Below are positions 27,000 to 39,000 of a stretch of 64,000 bases of DNA, in pieces (position 1 is the first letter of the stretch; each line of letters opens with the position of its first letter). The position numbers were made by a program, and so were the translations under genes. The DNA comes from Oreocharis arfaki (Eukaryota; Chordata; Aves; Passeriformes; Paramythiidae): NCBI GenBank assembly GCA_013398015.1, contig VZRR01012414.1, positions 890,150 through 954,149 of the forward strand. The letters run 5' to 3'. The notes beneath the pieces are model-generated. The model saw nothing but the letters and a program-made list of their open reading frames with translations, ran no database searches and had not been told where the DNA came from.

Positions 27000-28158
27000 A
27001 CCAACCTAGAGGCCTTTCTCTTATAAAGCAGCCTTCTATTATGAAGTAACGCACCAGCAGACAAGGGAAGGGCGACATCATCTTTCTCTCTAAATTGGAG
27101 AGAAATGGGCTCAACTGATGGACTTTTAGATGGATAAGAAAGCAGTTGGACAGTTGAATCCAGAGAGTGATGGTCAGAGTCACGATGGACATCAGTGACA
27201 AGTGGTGTCCCTCAGGGGTCTGTATTGGCACCAGTGTTATTTACTATCTTCATTATTAACATAAATGAAGGGATCAAGTGTACTCAGTAAATTGGCAGAT
27301 GAAAACAAGCAGAGTGGGGCTCTTGACACACCTGAAGGACAGGATGCCATCCAGAGGGACCTGCGTAAGCTCAAGAAGTGGGCCCATGGGAATCTCATGT
27401 GGTTTCTCAAGACCAAGTGCAAAGCACTTCACCCAGATCAGGGAAACCCTGGTATTAACACAGGCTGAAGTTTGAACAGATGGAGAGCTGCCCTGCTGAG
27501 CAGAACTTGGGGGTGCTGGTGGAAGAGAGGCTGAGCATGAGCTGGCAATGTGTGTTTGAAGCTCAAAAAACCAACAGTATCCCAGGCTGCATCAAAAGAA
27601 TGGCCAGCAGGTTGAAGGAAGTGATTCTTCCCCTTAACTCTGCTCTGGTGACATCCCATCTGGAGTATTGCATTCAGTTTTGGGCTCACCAGCACAGGAA
27701 GGACATTGATTTGTTGGAGGGAGTCCAGAGGAGGGACACCAAGATGATTAGAGGGATGGAGCGATTCCCCTATGAGGAAAGGCTGAGAGAATTGAAAATG
27801 CTCAACCTGGAAAAGAGAAGGCTTCACCGTGACCTAATTGTGGCCTTACAGTACCTGAAGGGAGCCTACAAGAAAGATGGAGAGATGCTATATACTAGAG
27901 CGTGTAGTGACAGGCAAGAGGGAATGGAGTCAAACTGAGAGTAGGTTTAGATTAGGTATTTAGAAAAAAATTCTTTACTGTGAGGGTGGCAAGACACTGG
28001 AACAGGTTGCCCAGAGAAGCATGGATGCCTCATCCCTGGAAGTGTTCAAGGCCAGGTTGGATGGGGCTCTGAGCAAGATGATCTAGTGCAAGGTGTCCAT
28101 GCCCACAGCAGAGGGGTTGGAACCAGACGGTCTTTAGTGCCATTCTATGATTCTATTA
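27000..28158 (+). mobile_element. CR1 LINE, 5'-truncated, with decayed ORF2 end and 3' UTR
   Basis: This is the longest retrotransposon in the window. It starts inside the reverse-transcriptase region (CCAACCTAGAGGCC, then CTTCTATTATGAAGTAACG), continues through SGVPQGS at 27201-27221, the degraded active-site region at 27292-27303 and the RT C-terminal part, then the CR1 3' blocks (TTCTTTACTGTGAGGGTGGC, ACACTGGAACAGGTTGCCCA, GTTCAAGGCCAGGTTGGATG), and ends with ATTCTATGATTCTAT. Compared with CR1 structure as I recall it, about 45 bp seem to be missing near 27081. The copy is dead: it has at least two frameshifts and no ORF1 or endonuclease. The 5' boundary is approximate. Confidence 0.93.
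27201..27938 (+). pseudogene. Decayed CR1 reverse transcriptase, C-terminal part
   Basis: This is the remnant of the CR1 ORF2 polyprotein. SGVPQGS, the conserved RT block before the active site, is read at 27201-27221. The frame is lost near 27283, apparently by a one-base deletion, and resumes one base over, where the F/YADD active-site motif reads LADE (27292-27303), so the second catalytic Asp is Glu. A stop lies at 27466-27468. A third segment starting at 27480 stays open for 152 codons and contains the family's CIKR, LEYCIQFW, KMIRG, YEERLREL and LEKRRL blocks. An open frame of this length reflects recent insertion, not function. It encodes no active protein. Confidence 0.9.
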
Positions 28159-31100
28159 TATACCTTTTATACTCTTTTCTGAATTATCTTTTCTGACCAG
28201 AACTGTCTTATACCAGCTGAGTGGTTAGAATTGATTTATGTGTAACACAGGACTATTTTCTATCTGACTATTTAAACATTTCAACACTCTGTTTGCTTTT
28301 CTACTTCCTGATGCAGTCATTGAACACAGTCTTTGACAACATCAAGTCTTCACTGCTCAGTTAGAAGCCAGCAATGTGTATGGTTAGCTCAAATTATGCC
28401 TCTGAATGAGCCGTAACTTTCACTTGTCAATTATGAGGATGGCACTGAGCTAATCACTCAGCCGACCCTGACGTGCCTCTCCATAGTCTTTTCCAGCCAC
28501 CATTGGTTTGCAATCTTATGAGTTGTAAAACTGGTCCTATTTTTTCCTATTCAGCCAAATCTCAGAGAGCCAAAGAGATACAGCTAGAGCACAGACATTT
28601 GGCTAGTCATAGCTCACCTGCTGTACACGGGCTTCAGGAGACAGTTTTGTCAAAACATCTGTGCCACAGAAGGGGTTCTACAGTCTGTGTTCTCCTGTAG
28701 GAAAACACTGGTTCACTGAAACTGTTTCATGGAGATTATTCAGTTTCTGCCACTTTACAGTAACAGTTTTTCAAGTCCACCTGGCAGCTTCTGATATTCA
28801 TCTGAATATCTTGAGCTTCCAGACCTTACACTGTACTAGGCAGAAAGAAAGAGGTGAGATACTAAGAGTTGTCTCAAAAGCTCTAATTTATCCTATAGTC
28901 TGGGTAAAACCCAAGGATGAGTTTTGGTGAATGCAGAAGCTCTGGGTACGTGCTTTTGAACAAGCTCAAGACTGCAAGCCTGGGTGGAAGACACTGCTTT
29001 TGCATTCTCCCAGTCTTGTGAATCTGAAATACATAATTCTGCTCTCAGGCATCCAGATTTTTTTTTTTTTTTAATATGTCATTCCATATCAGAATTAAGT
29101 GCATTTTTAAAACCTTAAGTAAATCTTTACTGTACATTTCTGCTTCACTTCAGATCATTCATTTTATAAGAAAATTGAACACTTTTTATGAAAACAGGAC
29201 TTCCTATATATTTTTATCCTATAATCTTGTCATACAATTTGACAGGACTGAGAAAACTGTGCTCAAATACATCACCATGCACAACTGCTAAACCTGCCTA
29301 ACTTTTGATGAAAGCTTAAATGCTCAGAAAGAGACTTCCTATTCCTTGTTAGAAATTAATTTCTATATCAAAGAAATACTTTTATTCTATGGCCTTGATA
29401 AAAGGCTGGTACAGCTTGAACAGATTAGAAAATTTTTGACAGAAAAATCTCCATCGGAAAATAAATGTGTTTGTGAAAAAGCTACATAGAAAGGCAGTGT
29501 ATCAATAATTAAACTTATTACACCAGTGTACACTTTCAGATCAAATTTCATTTTGGGAATGGAACACCTATTTTTAAGTTCACAGTAAGCTTCCTGTTTC
29601 AGAAGCATATTCCTTCATTACAGCAAAGTGTCTTTTTTAAGGTTAATTATGTTTTGAATTTTTTTTTCACAATTTTAGTTTCAATTTTCTGCCTTTGAAG
29701 CTTGCCAATTTAAGCTTTGCAGAATACTATGCAAAGCAGAAATTTTAGTTTATTACAATTCTAGTCAGAGTAGATTTTCAGGTTCTTCAGTACCTGTTTC
29801 AAGAGGAGATTGCAGTCACTGCAAGAGATCTTGTCAGTTTCTAAACATCAAAACATTGTACTGCTATTATACGTTTTTACAAGACGTATTGGTTGGGAGT
29901 CTTCTTATGCTGGGAATAAAAATGGATGGAAATACCGATTGCTAACCTTTCTCTGACTTAGGTGAAAAGCCTTCACGCATTTCTGGCAGACTCTGCAATA
30001 ACTGGCAGTTATGACTACTTGGCAAGAGATGGGACTGCAATGTTTTCAAAATAAGGACAGACATTAAAAATTTTCTTTTTTCCAGCTCTGAATTACTTTC
30101 TGTAACAGCGGTGCTCAAACTTTCTTCTGCATCACCTGCACAAATTATGCTCTACTGTAGTTAGAAAAGACAAACATCCCGGAGACATGGGCACACACAC
30201 ACAGAGAAGAACAACTTTCAGTTTCCTCCGTTTGACACTATTTCAAACTGCAGAGAACTGCTGTTCTGCTGCAAGCCAATCTATATTCAAATCCTTTGTG
30301 AGCTTTTAGTGTGGCTTTTAAAATCATTCAGCACTTCATGTGAATTGCTTTTTTGGCAGAATCCACATATAAACATGGCAATAGTATTGAATCTACATCT
30401 ACCTCGACAATTCACAGCTTATTTTTTTAACTTGTACATATTGAAGGGGGGAATAATAATAGTAACCTGAAAACTAGAGACTTCAGAATGTCCAGAAAAG
30501 GTCATCTGGCATACATGATGTTATCTCCAGCTGCAGGACAAAACCTTAACAGTCAAAACACTAGAAGAAAGCCAACTTAGTTCATTAGGAAACTTCGTAC
30601 AAAATATATTGAAAGTTAGCCCCAAATAATTCATAACAGTATTAACACTTGTGGTGAAAAGACTGTTATAATCATGCTTGAGTAGTAAAATTCAAGCCTG
30701 GATTAAGCCTCAAGGGTCTACTAAAACTAAAGCTTGAGTAGGAAAAAATCGAGTTTGTTACTGAAACAGAATGTAAGCACCCAATTAGAATCTGTGTAAT
30801 AAACATTTGTGCAGAAATATACACAGATTTATGTGCACATGAGTTTTTATGAAACAAAATTCTAATCAAAGGACATTAAAATAGTTGCAAGGTTGAGTAC
30901 TCAAACGTAAGGCAATTCCAGAGGCTGACTTTTCCATAGACCCTTCTGCATAAACAATTTGATTACGTCTTTGACTGCATGGTGTTTTTTTCTGCATAAT
31001 CTCCACTTTATTTGGGACTCCTGATGGACAGTACACACTTGAATAAGTAATAATTCAATGTTTTGCTTTCTCTTTGGTGTTCAACATATGCTCTCCACTC

Positions 31101-32253
31101 ATTACCTACAACATACTATTCACATCCTGCTCTAAAGACATAGTTATTAATTTCTCCAAGAGTTGTTACTTTCTCATAGCTATTTTTTCTGGTGCTTTTT
31201 TCCATATATGACTTTTCTATAAGTTCACTAATTTATTTTCACAATAGCCTTTACACTACTGGCTACTGCAATTGTAGCACAGGGATAACAGGTTCAAGAC
31301 TTCCATTATTTTCTGAGGGCCAGGATGAGATACTTAAGACTTGATTTTCAAGGTGTCAGCACATACAGCATTTCATACATTGAAGCCCATTTTCCACATC
31401 TGTAAATCTGTATCTTAGGTTAGGAATCTTAAAATGAGGAACGCACAATCACTTCTAAGAAAAGTCTGCTTTAATCTCTTTGTTGGGATAAGATAGGAAC
31501 TTGGTGTTAGTGGCATGCTTAGAATATAATTTCTCAGACCGAATGCCATCTCCTATCCTGAAATGAACCCCATTCTCCTGCATTCTTCTGCCTACTTAGT
31601 GTATGCTTTCCAACTTTTGCAACAAGTGATGCAGAAGTCAGTTTAAAAATTACACTTTGGTTTCATTACTCAGTATTGATTAATTCCCAGAGCAGGCCCA
31701 TCCTTCTCTTTGTCTGTAGTGTGAACAAGAAAAAACCCTACAAGTGCATTAGAAGGGGAGGGCACTGAAGTTGCAGAAGCATCCATGTCATTGTAATTTC
31801 TAAATGTTAAGCTCTGCTTTCATCACTTCGGTTGTATCCTCATTTCTGTAACTGATTTCTCAGTTGTCCAGTTTGATCTTAAAAGCAGAGTGCAAACCAA
31901 AACCCCACTTCCTGATGTTTCACTCAAATTTCTGTTCCAGTATCAGCTATTTGGGAAGTTTTAGATCTCCCACATAGTTTTTCTACTTAAGATAGCAGAG
32001 TAAGTGGCTGTGGTAGTGGACAGGTGACTGTTGGTCACCACCAACTGAAACCATCAGTCCAGAATCTGCTGTAGATTTTTAGAAAAATCTACAGCTACCA
32101 GTATGACTGTGTTCAGTAACTCTGCAGGCCATCCCAAGGCACTGACCATCTGGGGAACAGACTCTTCTGCCTGATCTTCACAGGCCTGATCTTTCCTCCC
32201 TTCTTTTTACAGTCAGTTCTTCTCCAGCTTCTGAAAAAGTTGTTAGCCCACAG
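28159..32253. other. Non-coding stretch, no gene seen
   Basis: No supported gene or transposon was seen across about 4 kb. Frames are short and lack recognisable domains. A T tract lies at about 29059-29073 and a short CA run near 30191-30203. Confidence 0.65.
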
Positions 32254-32740
32254 CTTGCACAGGCACATTGTTCACTGAGTTAAGAACTGGCTAGGTAGCC
32301 AAGCCCAGAGAGAGGTGGGGAATGGTGCTGCATCCACTTGGTGTCTGCTCAGTAGTGGTGTCTCCCAGGGATCAGTGTTGGGCCAGTGCTGTTCAATATA
32401 TTTACAGATAATCTGGATGAGGGGATTGAGTGCAGCCTTGGTAAACTTGAAGACTCTCACCAAGCTGATTTAGACTGTTGGTCTGCTGGAGGGTAGAAGA
32501 GCTCAGCAGAGGGACCTGGACAGGCTGGATTGATGGGCTGAGACCAACAGCATGAGGTTCAACAAGACCAAGTGATGGGTTCTGCACTTTGGCCACAATA
32601 ACTGCCTTCAGTGCTACAGCCTGGGTGCGGAGTGGCTGGAAAGCAGACCAGAGGAAAAAGACCTGGGGATGTTGGTTGACAGCAGCTGAATTCTCTACAA
32701 CTACCTGCAAGGAGACTGTAGACAGGTAAGGGTAAAGTTC
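32254..32740 (+). mobile_element. Internal CR1 LINE fragment lacking a 3' end
   Basis: CR1 ORF2 sequence is recognisable from CTTGCACAGGCACATTGTTC through GTTAAGAACTGGCTAGG, the SGV-QGS block at 32354-32374 (Pro changed to Ser), GATAATCTGGATGAGGGGAT, GCAGAGGGACCTGGACAGG and GTTCAACAAGACCAAGTGAT to GACCTGGGGATGTTGGTTGAC at about 32669-32689. It then jumps to CTACAACTACCTGCAAGGAG (about 32695-32714), which in an intact CR1 lies a few hundred bases downstream, so an internal deletion is inferred. No CR1 3' UTR or ATTCTATGA end follows. The active-site FADD region is unreadable and there are several stops. Confidence 0.85.
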
Positions 32741-33810
32741 AATTAACTTCTTATGAGATTTTCTTTGAGGCAAGGTCTAATATGTAAAATTTAAACCGAA
32801 ACAGGACATGTATGCAGAATAACTAGTCATCAGATCTTCTAATGCAAAGTGCCAGGCATCTAATGGTAAATGCTTACTGGTCATGAATATAACACAGCAA
32901 AAACTGATTGCGTTAAAACAATTTAGAGATGTACATTTGGATTTGGGCACACATGGCAAGTGTTACAGTCTGGAAGTTCAAGCCAAATTTTGCAGCTACA
33001 ACTAAAATTCAGTGATATCATGCATCACATGGGCTTTGTGCTGTTCAAGAACTTGTTATAATATTACGGATTTTCTAGGGTGAGCTGAAATATTTCTTGT
33101 CAATAACAAAGATGCACAGGTAACCCTGCTGTTAAAAGACTCCATGAGTGGAGAGCAGCCATACAAATATTTAGGGAATAAATCACATTACAGTAAATTA
33201 CTTTCTACAGTACATTTATTAATTTATACTGCTGAGATCAAAATCCTATGCTTCAGTTCCATTGTATCACACCTTACATTAAAAAAATAATAAATCTCTA
33301 CTTGAGCCACAAGACACTATACTGAAAATATATTTCTACTGGTTGCAAGAAACATATCCCTCAGCCATTAGAAAAGAAATAGGACATGAATTTCTCATGA
33401 CCTCTAACACAACACACCAATAACTGCCATTCCCCTAAAAGAGGTTACAACTGAATTTATCATAAGTCTAAATTAACCCTTCCTAAAAGTACATTATTCT
33501 TTCAGTGGTAAATTATATTTAGGAGATAAGCAAATTTTTGTACAAAATTTGAAGTGACTTGAAGAGGTTTCTGAAACATTATTTTACTTTATGTCAAAGT
33601 AGGTAGAGCATAAGAGTAAATAGAATAAATTTAAAAGGCATGTTAACTGCATTTGTCTATGCAAAATCTAACGCAGAAACCAAATTACGTTAAAAAGCAT
33701 TTATTATTAAATTAAGTATATTAAATAGGGTTACCAGTTCTAGAATGTGTTAAACACTAGAGATCTGAACTTGTATTTGGCAATAATTAAAATCATTCCT
33801 TCCTTTCATC
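32741..33810. other. Non-coding spacer between CR1 fragments
   Basis: AT-rich DNA with no recognisable gene or transposon. Frames are all below about 60 codons. Confidence 0.65.
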
Positions 33811-33971
33811 TGCTCAGGGAATTGGTTGTGTCACCATCCCTGCAGGTATTTAAAAGATGTTTAGATGTGGCACTTGGGGATGTGGTTTAGTGGTGGAGTT
33901 GTCAGTGCTGGGTTAACAGTTGAACTTGATGATCTTTCAGGTCTTTTCTAACCTAAATGACGCTATGATCT
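33811..33971 (+). mobile_element. CR1 LINE 3'-end fragment, different subfamily
   Basis: The order TGCTCAGGGA, TCACCATCCCTGCAGGTATT, TAAAAGATGTTTAGATGTGG, CTTGGGGATGTGGTTTAGTG, CAGTGCTGGGTTAACAGTTG and GATGATCTTTCAGGTCTTTT, with a final ATGACGCTATGAT, matches the 3' UTR of a CR1 subgroup distinct from the copies at 6091 and 59617. It is a short, 5'-truncated copy with no coding content. Confidence 0.9.
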
Positions 33972-35987
33972 CCAAAGATTAAATACTAAGTTCACAAACT
34001 CAAACAATCCATATGAGGTACAGGTCACCAAAGCAGTTAGCTAGTACACATCCACAAGAGAATGCTCTACTGGAACAAAGTAAAACAAAAGGTTGCCATC
34101 TTCTACCATTCTCTCTGAGAAATGTACACACTGTCGATATTTCACAGCTATTTGCTAATATAAAGGTTTGGAGACAGCACGTGCTTTGCTTAGCCCTTCC
34201 TGATCTCCCACCTTTTATTCCAGCATCCTTCTCTGGGACCCTAACTTTGAAATACCAGTCTGCCTCCCACTGCCATTCCCGGTGGGAAAACTTAGTCCCC
34301 CTAATCTGAATTCATTATTCCAAAACAGGTTTATAACCGCAATCTGGTATATCCTGCAATATCCTACTAAAGTTGTTTCCTGATGTATGCAGTCTGGAAG
34401 TCTGCAGAGAACACTAAGGGACACGAATCCCAGTGTTCCAGTTCCTGTGCCTCTAGCACTCCTGCACATGGCGAGAGCTGCAGTCGTAGGGAGTGCACAG
34501 CTGTCGTAGATTTTTGTGAAGGTGCTCTCGACACCTATCAAAATGCCAAAGAATCTGACACGTAAATTCACGTTTCTGAAGACTTGAGTACTTGTTCCTC
34601 TAGTCTTGGCCCATAAACTGAATACTGGCTTCTCAATCTTCTTTTCTCCTCTCACAGCCTCTGTCTTCACATAGACAGTGGGCATCAATCTCTTTCACCC
34701 TGCCCCTTTCTGTCCCTTGTCTCCAAGTCCACTCCACTGGAGAACTGAGGAGCTACCCAGAGTAGATCATGGCATGGGAAGGAATGAAAACATAAAAGAG
34801 ACAGGGTTCCTGATCTTTCCATTCAAGTCTGGCCACCAGGTTTCCAGCCATTCATAGTAATAAAATTAATTATGTAGAAATCTTAGCAGTTCTTAAGTAT
34901 CAACTTTCCATATCTTTCTTTGAGGTTTGTGTCTGCACCTCCTCACAGATATGACAAAGGTACTTCGGGAAGAAATATATTTATAATCTGTGCTTCTGAA
35001 GATACACTACATATACAAGGGTAGATTTGCTTTATACTCCTACCTATACACTCATATATGTGCAGAATTTTTCCTTCTCTTACTCAGGCTTTGAACTCAG
35101 CTGTTCTTTTGTACTAACTCACCTTTTAGGGGGGGAATCAGAATCACAAGGCTAAAAATTAATCCTAAACAAACCTGATTATTCATCATAAATTGCATAC
35201 CCTTATGCGGTCTGATCACTCGTTTATCTTAGATCAAAAGTCTCCAAGTGCCTTTAAACACTGATCCTCCGCATAACACCAAGATGAGCAAACCCAGCAG
35301 CTTCAGATTTTTTTTTTTTTCTAATGTGAGGTGTGTATCACATTAATAAAATCTCGTGAAGTTTCTCAAGGCATTTCTGCCTTGGCACTTCCACTGGCAA
35401 GGAGAGCAATAATTTCCAATCTATGCATCTTAAAAGCAGTTAAAGGTCATGAATAAATTACCAAGAACTTCAGCATGGAAAGAAAAATGGACTGATGCTA
35501 GAACGAAAACATAAAGATTTATTATAATTAAAATCCTCCTCACAGAGAAACATTTCTTTACAATATTTAACATTTTGATACCAAGGAGGCCAAGGTTATA
35601 TGCTGTAGCAAAAGATGACCTTTACTTGTCTCTGTGAACAATAAGTAAGCAGGCAAAATGCAAAACACCACTTTTTATACTTATCTATATTAGGCATTTC
35701 ATTAGTGTAGCTTTCTCTTATGCCTTCAAATTCTTTGTATCCCCATACATCTGCATAGAAAGCACTTACTAAAATGTCTAAAGTCAAGCTGTCTTCATTA
35801 GGTGGAAAGGAAAAAGGCAAAATGATAATGCTAAGTAAATAAAAAAAAATAATCTCCCAAATGACTTCACACTCATTATGAAAGGTATTTAAAAGATGAC
35901 TTCAGGTAGCCATTTTTACTTGAATTACTGTCATGAATTTTTTTCCAGAAAGAGAGTGTAGCTTTCATCATGGAACCTCCCTGAAAC

Positions 35988-36037
35988 CCCCCAGTTACCA
36001 CTCAGCATCTTTCCCCCAGTTACCATTCAGCATCTTC
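35988..36037. repeat. 25-bp tandem duplication, two copies
   Basis: CCCCCAGTTACCACTCAGCA plus five bases at 35988-36012 is repeated at 36013-36037 with a C-to-T change in the CACTC/CATTC part and a difference at the last base. It looks like a recent replication-slippage product. Confidence 0.9.
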
Positions 36038-39000
36038 ATTTCTACTGTTTGCCTCTGCAGACATCAATCCTAGGGAACTTCAGCAATTAAAAAGATTAAG
36101 CTCTAGAATTTGTGAGGCTTTTTCATACAGCTTTGTGACAAGCTACATCTTCCTTACAAAGCAAAAATTCTATCTGGTGTAGTAACACTACACTCTGTTT
36201 TGGGTTTCTACGACAATATTTTTTACAATTTCTTTCTCTTACAACTTAACGTAGGCCTACAAAAATCTCAAACCATCTGGAGACTGACATCTCGTAATTT
36301 CAGTCAGACATTATAATTCTAAAGGAAGACAAAAGATATTTGGCTTCTATAATTATACAGAAGGAAAAAAAAAAAAAGGTGTAATAGCAGAGAATGAACT
36401 GAGTAGAGAAAAGATGAAATTCTCACCACAGCGGGAAAACCCAGCCTGACTCTTTGAGTTTCAATGCTGAACAGTCTGGCCTGACCTTCCATCTGCTGTC
36501 CACATTCCTAAATGTTTCTCAAGGCAGGTAATGAAAGCCATGATTAGATTAATCAAACAAACCAGATTAAAATCAGATATTAAGTGTCACATTAGTTCAG
36601 ACATTTTCCTCACTCTGAAGTCCTCTTGGGTGTCTCTAAGGAAGCCAAGAATCTGTCTAACTGTTCTGTGGAGAAGCAACTAATAAGATGCAAGGAGACA
36701 GTGTTTTGTTGCTTCATTCACAGTGAGTGCTATGCAAAGCATACAGCTGTGCTTAGAAACCAGCCTAGGATCCACTCATGCCAGATCCTTTGCAGACTGC
36801 TGAAGCCAGGATCCTCGTCGCTCCTCCCTTTCTTGCCCTTGGCCCCTTACAGTCCCAGCTGCATTGTCACCAATTCCAGATAGGGGTGGACCCCATTCCT
36901 GTCCTGCCCACAACTTCACGGCCACCTGGAGATCTGGGGCAAGAATTCAAGCCCATGAGGGCTGAAGGAAGATGAGGTCTTCCAATTGAGACAGAAACCT
37001 CCCTTATCTCACCCAATGTGACTGTGGCTCTCATCCTTTTCTGCTGAACTGCACTTAATCTGAGGTAGGAATAGTAGGGCTAAAGACAAGCAAGGATGCA
37101 CTTCTGTCTATGACTTGGGGCAGTTCTGAATTCATACTAAGTTCTTTCTGGATCTTCCATCTCACAATTTTAAATCTCATGCATATTGGCTTGAATGGGA
37201 AATGGACCCTGTCCCACAATACAAAGTATATTTATAGGTCTAAAATGAGGAACATGCAGTTATACCCCACCTCACTGGAAATAAAAGTAAAAATCCATTA
37301 AAGAAGGAATGTATTTTTATGCTTGATATTTCTCTGTTCTGTTTTTTCAGCATTATATTGGTAATAGAAATTTATCTTTGAAAAAACAGTCTTTGAGAAG
37401 CATTTGAAAAATGGTTAACACAATTCTGTCTTAGGTCTTCTTTCAGAACCTAAAGCAAACATGTATTAACAAAGCCCAGCTCCAAACATGTCCAGGTAAC
37501 ATAAAGACATGAATTAAAGGAATACCACATAATATCTGCTGCTTAATCAAAACCCCAATATATAGGTCAGCAGTGTTGGCACCACCAACACCTACACTGC
37601 AGTAAACCACTGTGCTGTGCCAGTGCTAAAAGCACTTCTTATTGATTGTTCTAAGAAAAGGATGTGAAAGTAGTAAGACAAATTTAGCCAACAGAATGCT
37701 GAAGGAGATAGTCTGACAAAAAAATACGAAAGTAATTCACAGTGAAGACCAACAAAGTGAAAACACAAAGTGCGTAATACATCACTAGTCTGGAAATAAA
37801 CAAGGAGGCTTTCCAGTATTTTTTTAAGTTTTCAGGTGACCAAAACTAATTGCCAAAAAAAGAAGTCATAGATCTTCTATGAAGAAAACATAGTAATACA
37901 CACAAACAATGTGTGCCCCATTCTTCCCTTGCTTGCATGCTTACTGCTCCTGCTGATTTCTGTGAGTGGTGAGTATATGTATGTGAGAATATTTGGTCTG
38001 TGCGTTTAAGAGAAGACAGGATGACAAAATTCCTGAACTGAGACCTAGTATGGCCTGTTAATCTGATTCTAAATCCAGTGTGAAAAAAGCACTTGAATTG
38101 CTGAAGCTTCACCTAGACACACCAACCTTCGCTTTTCTCTCCTCCCCCCTAGCAAGGATGTGGATGTTGTTATATGTGTTAGTGTTAGAGGGTCCTACAG
38201 CATTAAAAAGCTAATTCTGTGTTAGCAAATGGTGCTGGATTTGCAGCTCTGGAGGATAAAATGCTTTAAAATGGGTAAATAATCTGACGTTTATACAGTG
38301 ACTTTCGTCCTGAAGATTTGCTACAACATGCTTATCAAACTGTACACATTTGGTGGCACTGAAATACAGCCAATTTGGTGTGCAGCCCAGAGCACAACAA
38401 AGCAAGATGAGAAGGAAGGTATTTAACTGGGTACACCAGGGAAAACCTGCTCTCGAAACCCTTTTTTTTCTTTGGAAATGTAGTGTCCATATTGACCAAA
38501 GGGAACTGCAGATTTTAAAATTTCAGCCCCAAGGATACCAAAAAGACGACTAAAAAGCAGGTTTGGAATTTCCCTCTCTCATTCAGACTGATACAGTTTA
38601 AATACAAGGACACTATTTTATAACTTCAGGTGTGGACCATTAAGACCTCAATTTATACTAAGATGGTGTGCAAACTGCAGAACAGCCTTTACATGCCTTG
38701 TTGCTGCCAATCAGCTCACATTTGTCCACCAGCATAAAATATCTCAAATTTTAAATTGATATTTCTAGTAGGCACAGGTAAGTTCTGTTCTGTATCCCAT
38801 TTGATACGCAATTTCTCAGACAAGACTGCAAGCAAAAAAAAAGGTGGAAAACAAGAGTGAGTTTTGTGACTCTAGTCCTGAACTAGCAAAATTCGAAAGA
38901 TCAGATACCCTAATGTCATACTAATACAAAAGATCAACTTAATTTGACTTACTCTGAACCTGCTGAGATCCCTCCGAAGTTCTGAATAGCCTGTACTTGC

